A stretch of 24,987 nt of DNA. Origin: a virus. The DNA lies in the IMG/VR virus record IMGVR_UViG_3300037481_000216, positions 1-24,987 of that record; one strand, given 5' to 3'. The translations under genes and the position numbers were made by a program. A model generated the notes under the pieces. The model ran no database searches, was not told the origin of the DNA, and saw nothing but the letters and a program-made list of their open reading frames with translations. Positions 8,499-17,100 of this stretch are shown piece by piece (the first letter of the stretch is position 1; each line of letters opens with the position of its first letter).

Positions 8499-8971
8499 TG
8501 ACCCTGATGACTGAGGAGCTTCCAGTAGCCGTGCAGCCTGTGACGTGGCTCGACATCCTGACGGACGAGACCGTCACGTTTGACGATCGCCTGGACAGGT
8601 GGGAAGCGTTCGTGGCGAATATTCCGCAGCAGGAGTGCCCGCTGAAGCACACGTTCCCAGAGGGGATGTACGTGCGTGAAATCTTCATGCCGGCTGGATG
8701 TGTCGTCACCAGTCGAATCCATAAGTTCGACAACCCGTTCTTCATCACCAAAGGCAGGGTCACGGTAGTGAGCGAGAACGAGGGCATGGTGACCTACACG
8801 GCGCCGTATTCGGGCATAACCAAGCCAGGAACTCGCCGTGTGCTGTTGATCCATGAGGACACCATTTGGACCACGGTTCACCTGAATTTGGATAACAAGA
8901 CGGATCACGAAGAGCTTTTGAACGACCTTACTTACGTGGGTCAAAACCAATACTTACCATGTCATTCGTAG
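8498..8971 (+). CDS. Cupin-fold phage protein
   Basis: A 157-residue protein with a single cupin-like barrel. The core reads GMYVREIFMPAGCVVTSRIH, then FFITKGRVTVVSE, then YSGITKPGTRRVLLIHED and IWTTVHLN. Candidate metal ligands are His75, His119 and His128; the usual acidic ligand of cupin motif 1 is not obvious. Proteins with this ITKPGTRRVL..HEDTIWTT core recur in virion gene blocks of diverse phages, with no established function as far as I know. Its start overlaps the upstream stop by one base (TGATG) and its end overlaps the next gene by 13 bases. The ATG at 8507 is an alternative start. A role in virion assembly or in modifying a host sugar is possible but not shown. Confidence 0.75.
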   Translation: MTLMTEELPVAVQPVTWLDILTDETVTFDDRLDRWEAFVANIPQQECPLKHTFPEGMYVREIFMPAGCVVTSRIHKFDNPFFITKGRVTVVSENEGMVTYTAPYSGITKPGTRRVLLIHEDTIWTTVHLNLDNKTDHEELLNDLTYVGQNQYLPCHS

Positions 8972-9711
8972 CCACAGCAGTTATAGGAATCGGAGCCGGA
9001 GCTGCCGTCGGAGGGATCGGCGCAGCAGTCGGAGCTAATCAAGCTAGCAAGGATCGCGCTGGCGCTCGCGGCGTCGCGAATATGCCCGGCCTTGACGTTG
9101 GGTCAGCCGTGGGAGAGGCAGGTCAACTGGCGCCTCAAACCAGAGAGCTTGAAGCGCAACGAAACGCCTTCAACCGGGCGCAGCTTCTTGAATCTCTCGG
9201 CATCCAGATTCCCGGCTATCAGGAAGGTCAGCTTCAGCGCACCCAGAACGCAATGTCGTTGCTTCGTGGAGAATTGCCGCCTGATCTTGCTTCCCAAATC
9301 CAACGTAACACGGCATCCAAAGCTCTAACTGGTGGTTACGCTGGAAGCCAGGCGGCTCGCAACCTGACGGCGCGAGACATTGGTAGGACATCACTCGATC
9401 TTCAACAGGCGGGCAATCAACAGTTCGCCAACATTCTAGGAACCACACCCCTGTCTCCTTTGGCAAACTACGAGTTCACACCTCAAATGATTGCAAACTT
9501 GAGGGCCGAAGAGCGTGCCAAAAAACAAGCCGCTTTGCTTGGGTCGTATAACATGGCAAGCGCAGGCGGAGTTGGTAGCCAGTACCTCGGATCACTAGGG
9601 TCTGGTTTGACCAGTGTTGGATTTGGTGCGTTAGGACAAATGGGAGGCGCCGCAAGCGGAACCAGCGGACTCGTTCAAACCCAGCAAAACATCATGCCGA
9701 AAACGATCTAA
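8959..9711 (+). CDS. Putative internal virion (ejection) protein, T7 gp14-like
   Basis: A 250-residue protein with a Gly/Ala-rich hydrophobic N-terminus (residues 3-27, FVATAVIGIGAGAAVGGIGA and on), then a helical, Gln/Ala-rich body (QLQRTQNAMSLLRGELPPDL; NTASKALTGGYAGSQAARNL) and a Gly/Ser-rich C-terminus. Size, membrane-active start and place, first of three genes ending in a giant protein, match the T7 ejection core series gp14-gp15-gp16. The ATG at 8959 overlaps the cupin gene by 13 bases; no Shine-Dalgarno is seen. It would leave the capsid with the DNA and form part of a channel across the cell envelope. This is inferred from context, not from a diagnostic motif. Confidence 0.55.
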   Translation: MSFVATAVIGIGAGAAVGGIGAAVGANQASKDRAGARGVANMPGLDVGSAVGEAGQLAPQTRELEAQRNAFNRAQLLESLGIQIPGYQEGQLQRTQNAMSLLRGELPPDLASQIQRNTASKALTGGYAGSQAARNLTARDIGRTSLDLQQAGNQQFANILGTTPLSPLANYEFTPQMIANLRAEERAKKQAALLGSYNMASAGGVGSQYLGSLGSGLTSVGFGALGQMGGAASGTSGLVQTQQNIMPKTI

Positions 9712-9714
9712 CCT

Positions 9715-11154
9715 ATGGCAAACCCTTTCTCAGGACTCGAAAATATCGGGCAGTCGTACCTCCAAGGCGTGCAGCTGGCGAATCAGCGGCAGTATAGGGA
9801 GGAAGCAGCAGCGCAGCGTGCTGAAGATACGCGGGTGCGGCAGCAGTATTACACCCAGATGGGCGCTGACCGGGAGGCTGCGTTGAAGGAGAGAACCAAA
9901 GCGCGGATGGATCAGTTTGCGTCCGTGTTTGGTAAAAACCTCAAACTGACACAAGATGGGGATGTTGACATCCCAGCTTCCGCTCTCGCTCGCGACAGAG
10001 CAATGCAGGAGGAGCAACTGGCCAGCGCAGAGGGAGAGCTTGGTGCCCTGTATGGAACCCAAGCGCCGCTATCACCAGAGGTCATTGGCAGTCCAGCCTA
10101 TCAGACTGGGCGCCTTCGCGGGACGGCAAAGCGAATGGCCCAAGAGAAGGATCTTACTGCGGCCATGATTCGACGTGGGTTTATGCCTGCTAATGAAGAG
10201 TCGGATCGAGAACTTCCAGAGGATGTAAGGAATCAAATCGAGGGATTTTCTCCTGACATTTTTAGCGGTGGAGGAGCGCCTCTAACAGCGGCTTCTATGG
10301 GTGCTGGTGCTCCGGCTGGCGGGGGTCAACAAATTTCATTTGCTGGAAGACAGTGGAATGCACCGGCTGCAAGGGCAGGAAAAGCCGAGAAGGCGGGGAC
10401 CATGAAGTTCACCGACCCTAATGGCGTTGAATACAGTTTACCTGTTTCGCCCGAAGCTGCTCGTGATTTGCTAACCAAACGCTTGGCGTCGCCAGAAGGT
10501 GAGCAAGACCCGTACGCCGACATCGACGAAGCGTATAAGACTTTAAAGAAGCTACGCCTAGGCAAGAACGAAGATTTCAATCTCGAACGTCTTCCTGACG
10601 GCACGGTCAAAGTTGTTCCGGATAAAATTTCTTCCTGGGGCTATAGCGCAGCTGAAATCAAAAAAGACCTAGAACTTGAGCGCAAAAACCGGGAGCAAAT
10701 TCTAAAGGAATCAAAAGCAGAATCCGAAACGATGCCTGACTCGGCGGCTGGCATCAAACAGGGCACTAATCGCGTTCCTTCAATCGCGCCCAACCGAGTC
10801 ACAGACTATCGATCAATCCCAAATCTTCCCCGCATTGGACGCGGCACCAACGCTCCGGTAGCTACAACCAACGCTCCGCCTCAAGCAAGACTTCCGGTTG
10901 ATTCGCTTGCGCCAGCCAGCTCTATGTCAAGTGAGTCGCTGGGAATCGATCCAGAGGAGCTTCGCCAAGCCATGCTTGAGGCTCAGTCCAACGGTATGGA
11001 CCCCGCAGTTCTCGGGCTTCAAATACGTCAGGCACTCAATGAGGCAGGCGTTCCAACGGCAGCCGGAACGAACTCCATTCCATTCGGGTTGTCTAATGAA
11101 AAATTGGATGCAATCCTGCGATTGCCGCGTGGTCGTGCGCCCGTGGAACTCTAA
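9715..11154 (+). CDS. Putative internal virion protein, T7 gp15-like position
   Basis: A 479-residue, charged, largely helical protein. Residues 1-75 are coiled-coil-like (QLANQRQYREEAAAQRAEDT; DREAALKERTKARMDQFASV). The middle (about 180-220) is Gly/Ala-rich and low complexity. Residues 225-320 contain a compact segment (TMKFTDPNGVEYSLPVSPEA; LPDGTVKVVPDKISSWGYSA), and the C-terminal 130 residues are disordered, Pro/Asn-rich, ending in a short helix. No enzyme motif is visible. It lies three bases after the preceding gene and six before the giant protein, so it is probably its partner in the ejected core. The function is inferred from position only. Confidence 0.5.
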   Translation: MANPFSGLENIGQSYLQGVQLANQRQYREEAAAQRAEDTRVRQQYYTQMGADREAALKERTKARMDQFASVFGKNLKLTQDGDVDIPASALARDRAMQEEQLASAEGELGALYGTQAPLSPEVIGSPAYQTGRLRGTAKRMAQEKDLTAAMIRRGFMPANEESDRELPEDVRNQIEGFSPDIFSGGGAPLTAASMGAGAPAGGGQQISFAGRQWNAPAARAGKAEKAGTMKFTDPNGVEYSLPVSPEAARDLLTKRLASPEGEQDPYADIDEAYKTLKKLRLGKNEDFNLERLPDGTVKVVPDKISSWGYSAAEIKKDLELERKNREQILKESKAESETMPDSAAGIKQGTNRVPSIAPNRVTDYRSIPNLPRIGRGTNAPVATTNAPPQARLPVDSLAPASSMSSESLGIDPEELRQAMLEAQSNGMDPAVLGLQIRQALNEAGVPTAAGTNSIPFGLSNEKLDAILRLPRGRAPVEL

Positions 11155-11160
11155 TTTACT

Positions 11161-14100
11161 ATGGCAATCGAGATCGACTTTGGACGCGAGCTGGGTCGGT
11201 TAGCGTTTCCGGATGACATTACGGATGAGCAGGCTCAGTCCTACGTTCGTGAAAATTATCAAGCGATCCGACAAGGACTTCTTGGTCAGCGGCAGGAAGA
11301 GCTAGCAGCTGAGACAGAATCGCAGGAAGCCGCGAAGTACCGTGCTGGTGATTACGGTACACTTGAAACGATTGGAGGCGTGGTTGCAGAGCTTCCGAAG
11401 GCCGTCACCGAAGGCTTTGGTGGAGCCATGAAAGGTGCAGAACGCCTTAGTGGAATGGTTCCGGCGCGTCAATTTAATCCATTCACAGGTCAGATTGGCG
11501 CTCAGATCCAGCCGTCATTTGAACCTGGACAAGGCGATCTTTCAAAAGCCGGACAAGCTGTTCAAGAGTTTGGGCGCGAGACGTTTCCTTCGCTACCTGG
11601 AGTTCAAGAAAGCATACCCGCTCAAATCGCAGGAGGTGTCGGAAGCACGCTGTCTGTACTTCCAGGTGCGCTTTTAGCTGGTCCCGTTGGTGCAGGCGCT
11701 CTCTACGGATTGTCCGCAGGTGAAGCTGGAGCTGAAGATGCCCGCAAAGTTATTAACCGGCGCATCGCTGAACGGCTTGCAGCTGGTGACTCGCAAGGAG
11801 CTGAGGATCTTCAATCACAGGCGTCGCAGCTGGAATCGCAGGCGTTCCTCCTAAACGCTGCCATCGGTGGTGTGTCGGAGGGTGTGCTTGGCGTCGCAGG
11901 AAAAATCCGTTTTGGAAAATCCAACATCGGTGGCGTTGGAGCCCGCCTCGCCGAACGAATGATTCCGAAGGCTGCTAGCTTGCGGACTCAGAACATGATC
12001 CGTGGCGGCGTAGAGGGCGTCGTTACAGAAGGTCTTCAGGAATCATTGGAGCAGTCCATGGGTAACATGGCCGCCAAGGTTACCTACGAACCCGAGCGCG
12101 GCATCATGGATGGCGTAGCGCAGGCTGGATTTATTGGCGCTGCGACCGGCGGTCTGGTTGGTGGCGCCATTGGATCTAAGCGGAATCCGAATCTTGCAAA
12201 AGCAAACGCAATCGCCGAGGCCACAGGTGCCGATCCTGCCAACCCGTTGCCGCGTTCAACAGCGACAGTTTCTGGTTTGCAAGACGGGCCTCAATCCATG
12301 GGTCCGATTGACATCGAGCCCGAGATAACGCCGGAGGATGTCATGCGGATGTCTCAGGAGGCTGGGATTCCTATGCCGGCCGAAGAGGTAGCTCCTGTGC
12401 CCGCCCCGGTGGTTGCGCCAGTACCTGCACCGCAGGCCGTCGTAACTCCTGCCCCCGCGCCTACACCTGTCACTCCCGCCCCTGCCGCCGCCCCTGTCAC
12501 CCCTGCCGCCGCAACTGTCGATGCCGAAACCGGCTTACGCTCCGACGAGCAGGATGAACTCGATCAGCTAATCACGGCCGAAGATGCCGGCCTGCTGAGC
12601 GAAGATGATGCTCTTACTCTTGCGGCTTACCGTGCCCGGTTGGGTGGGGTTGAGCCTGCTGCAATACAAACTCAACCTACCATATCCAGTGCCGTTCAAG
12701 AACAAGGCCCAAGTGAAGGCGTGCTACGCGCAGAAGAGCAGCAACCCCCAATCAAAGTGGGACTGCGACAAGTGGATCAAGGAGGGCGGCCTGCCGAAAG
12801 CAGCGGGGCCGAAGTCCAAGTCACCCCGCAAGAAGTACGGCAAGTAAAGGCGGCGGTGGTGGTGGCTCCTGCGCCTGTTGCGGCCAAGCCTGCGGCCAAG
12901 CCTGCTGAAGAACTGACCGAGAAACAATACTACGATCAACGCGTCAAGGAAATCGCCGATGCCAACAGCATTGGTCAATCCGAGGTGCGTGATCTCTTCT
13001 CTCAAGAAGACGCAAACCTGGAATACTGGCAGCTAATTCAAAAAGCTGCTGAATCAGGTAAGCAATTCAAATCACAGACGCTAGATCGCCTTCCTCAAGC
13101 ACGCGTCGAATTTCTACGGAGGAACTTTCCTCAATCCATTCCTCAAGGATATTTTTATCCAGGGGTGGTGAAAACCATTGCACCCGCTCCCACCTACACT
13201 CCGGCACGAATCAACAAGCTCCTCCAGTCGCTAAAGGCCAGGGCTACAGCTGTTGGCAAAGGGTTGTATGAGATCAAAAAGCTGGCACCGGGACAGAGGT
13301 TGGTTCTCCGCGATAGCTATGGCAGGCTTCAGGAAACTGATCAGTTTCTGTTGCGAGAGAAATCTGAGGTGACAGGCAATGTTTACGACGAAGGGTTTAT
13401 CCTGCGCGACAAGCAGGAGTATGCCGCTGGTCAGGCTCCGAGGCAGGCGCCTACTCCCGCACCAGTTACACCTGCACCAGTTGCGCCCACTCCTGCGCCT
13501 GCTACATCCTCCGACGTTCTAGATCAAATGACGCTCTGGCGGAGAAAGAAGCCGAGCCCACTTAAACGTGCATACGGCTTAAATCCAACTCCAGAGCAAG
13601 CTGCGTCTCACAAGAAACAGGTTGCGGCTTGGGAAAAGGAATACCGGCGTCTTGGAAAGCTATACAAAACTCTCGAACAAGAAAAAGCTCAGCGTGCAAC
13701 CAAAGTTCGCCCCGCATCCCCTAATGAGCAGGTTCAACCTCCAGCTGCGGCCGGTGCCCCGATGCAAGAAGGCATCGACAACATCAAGTTTGTCAGCGAA
13801 CCCGTTGCTCAAGCTCGCGGCGGTGGCATGGATGCCAAGGATGCCAAGGCTAAGCTTGTTCAGCAGCTGGAGCGTGCGGTTGCCGCTGCGCCTGATGCAA
13901 GTGATCCCAACCCCCGAGTTCCCAAGGTCACGATCGAGATCCCTGGAGATGGCACCTACACGGTTTCTAACACGAAGCAGGCGCTGAATCAGGTTTTAGC
14001 AAAAGCCCAGAAGCTCAATACTTCGACGGCAAAAGGACCCGTGCGTGCTCCAGCCGCTGCTAGAAAGCCTGAGCGTGCAAACGAAATGCTGATGCGGATG

Positions 14101-17100
14101 GCGAAGCAGGCGGTTCAGGTGTACGGCAAGAACGCCGCTGCAAAGCTGCGAGAGCAGGCTGCTAATCCCGACCTCGAACTTACTGATGCACAGCGCAATG
14201 ACTTACGGGTGATTGCGGACATGATAACCCCTGTAGTCGCCGAACCCACCGAAGCCGAACTTCAAGCAGCTGAGGAAGCCCGCCTAGCTCAAGCTGAGCA
14301 AGAGATCGACGCCGGCCCGATTGGCCAAGCCAAGCAGAAGTTGGAGGATGAAGGCTCCGACATGAAAAAGAGCCAGGTTAAAGCCATGGCGCGTAAGCTG
14401 GAGAAGGCCGGCGTCATTGATGACTCTGAGTTGGATGATGAAGGTCGCGACACCGAAGTGGATGAGCTGGTTGGCCAGCTGCTAGAACGAATCGAAGAGG
14501 CCCGCGACAACGCGATTCAAGAGCGGGAACAGGAGTTGGCCGATGAAGCGAAGGTTGAAAAGGTGGCTCCGAAACCTGCCCCAATCAGTAAGGTAGCCCA
14601 AATAATCTCCAAGCTGGAAAACCTCAAGGTTGATACCGGCGGAACATTCGATGCTGTCCTCGGGATTCCTGCACTCATCTGGAACGGTGCGCTGATCACT
14701 GCTCAAAACGCCTTACGCGCTGGCAAGGCGGTCACTGAAGCCATCGATGCCGCAATCGAATACATTCGCACAAGCCTCAACGAGAAGCAGGCTGCCCGGG
14801 TTAATCTGGACGCGGTGCGTGAGCAGTTTGAAACTGACTTGGTTTTAGGCCGATCCGTATCTGAAATAATCAATGACGGAAAACTAAGCGGGTACAAGCA
14901 GAAGGCTCGTCACCTTATGCCAGAGGAACGCCGCAAGCTGCGGTCGGATACCAAAAAAACTTTCGTCAAACTGTTTAATGAACTGCCACCTGTCTCTGAG
15001 TTTGCTGCGGCTGCCCTAGGTGGAGCAGTGAAACGAGGCTGGTATCGCAAATCGGCCGAGGCATTAATTGGGGTTTTTGGAGTCGATGCCCCTCGATTCG
15101 CTGCGTTGCTAGCAGGTCTAAGTCCTCAAACCAGCGTTGAAGACAACCTGATCAACGCGCTTAACGTCTGGAAAAATTGGAACCTTGCCGGTCGCCCAAC
15201 CGATCGCGCTGCCATCATCTCGGTTATGGGCCGGTCTGTGCAGGGAAACAAAGGTGAGAAGAGCATTTTACCTGCCTGGGCTGACAACTCAGTTCGAGCA
15301 CTGAGTTCTGAAGACCCGACCTCCATCACTCTTAGTGGACCTAAGGTCAACTCGTTCATGTTGAACCTGCGTGGCGTAGTCAACGAGGTGACTAACGACG
15401 CGTGGATGGCAAACTTTGCGCTGGTCGATCAAAATATGTTTAGCGGAGGTCTAAACGTTACCGGCACAGATCCTGGCAAAGGCCCGGGCTACCTTGCCAT
15501 GGCGGCAAAGGTAAGGGCCACAGCGGAGTATCTCACCGAGCTAACCGGCGACCAATGGACCCCAGCAGAGGTTCAGGAAACGGTATGGAGCTGGGCTAAG
15601 ACGCTGTACGAACTTCAGGGGCGACGCGGAGAAACCCGTAACGCTGTTGAGATTCTCAAGGCTGGAGACCTTACCGAGGAAGCTATTGCCGGCACTCCAG
15701 ATTTCGCTACGCTTCTTGCCGATGGAGAATATCGACGCATCCTCGCCGAAGCTGGGTACGGAAACCAAATTGAGGAGATTGCTCGACGAAGTGCTGAGCT
15801 TCGAGGAACGCAACGACCAGTCTCTGCAAGCCAAGCAGCTGCGGCTGCTTCGCAAACTCTCCGAAATGCCGAAGAGCGAGCAGCCCGTCGCCTAGTCCAG
15901 CTGCGGAAACAACGGATCGCTAAGGCTGAGGCCGAACGCAATCAGCGCCCCGACCGGGTCGAAGCCATCCTCAAGAAGGTAATCGCCGCTACCGATCCCA
16001 AGGGCAAGGTCTTCGAGGCTGTAGCCGGGTTGTCGAACTTCGTAGTTTTCCAAGCCACGAAGATCGCGCTCCGCATCTATCAGGCTACTAAGTCCTGGGT
16101 CGCCGCCCGCAATGCTGGCATGGACTACATCAAGTCCCACGTCCAGCTGAGCAACGAGGAAGAGACTGCCGCTAACTTCGAGGAGCACATCAAGGCTTTC
16201 CCGAATCAGGAGATCCCTGCTGGAACACCTGAACGTCCGCAGCCGCCGTCTCCGGATGTGCGCGTTCCTTCCCGTGGTTTGTTCCTTGGAGACATTAGCA
16301 CGGATACCGATGAGAACTGGGCATCCGAGGCAAAGAAGTGGGTCGATTTCTTCAAGGGCAACCTTGAGCGCGCATTCCAGCTTGCGTTGACCGCCGACAT
16401 CGACAACGCGTTCAAGGAATACATCCTTGGAGAAATCATCCAACGCAACCAGCTGGACATCGCCCGGGCCAAGAACGACGTCGAAGTACTGCGAGCGTTG
16501 AACCTTGAAACGCGACTGGCGGATTCAAAGAAATCGCTTGGTGCTGTTACCGCTAAGGCGATGGCCGCTCGGAATCTTTCTAATGAACGCTTCTGGTGGG
16601 CGCAGCCTGCGATGATACTTCGCAACCTGATTCGCAAGCGTCAGGATGAGTTGATCCCGTTCTCCAAGATTGAGTCTGAGCAGGTGCGTAAATGGCTCTC
16701 TGAATCAGGTCGCGAGGCGGTAAATCAGATTCGCGAGGCCATGAAGAAAGCGGACGCTGTGTTCGCTCGCGAGTTCCGTAAGATCAAGCAGGTCCCCGGT
16801 GAGGCCGACGGCCCTCCTATCGAGATTAAGTGGCAGGACATCCTGACTCAGGCTCTAGACACTCAAGGTTCTGTGCGTCAGAAGATGCTTCAGGTGATCC
16901 TGGCTGACCCACGTCTGCGTAACCTAAGTCCTGCTGGCATTGCGGAGATCACCAACCTCTTGACCAAAGCCTGGGAAACAAAGCGGAACCAAATCTTCCG
17001 AGCTGAGTTTCAAAAGAAGGTGCCGCTGCCGAACGTCAAACCCGATGTTCGCGAGAAGCTCCTCCGTTCTCTCCCTCGCATTCTAAAGTACGCCAACATT

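Noticed and set aside
8471-8950. 159-codon minus-strand frame opposite the cupin gene
   Set aside because: Complementary shadow; the plus frame has a clear cupin-fold signature.
12376-13510. Pro-rich stretches as a TonB-like or cell-wall-spanning protein
   Set aside because: They are linkers within one virion-type protein; no TonB C-terminal domain or signal peptide.
15892-16443. 183-codon minus-strand frame within the giant gene
   Set aside because: The plus-strand frame is continuous for 2651 codons with recognisable modules; this is a shadow.
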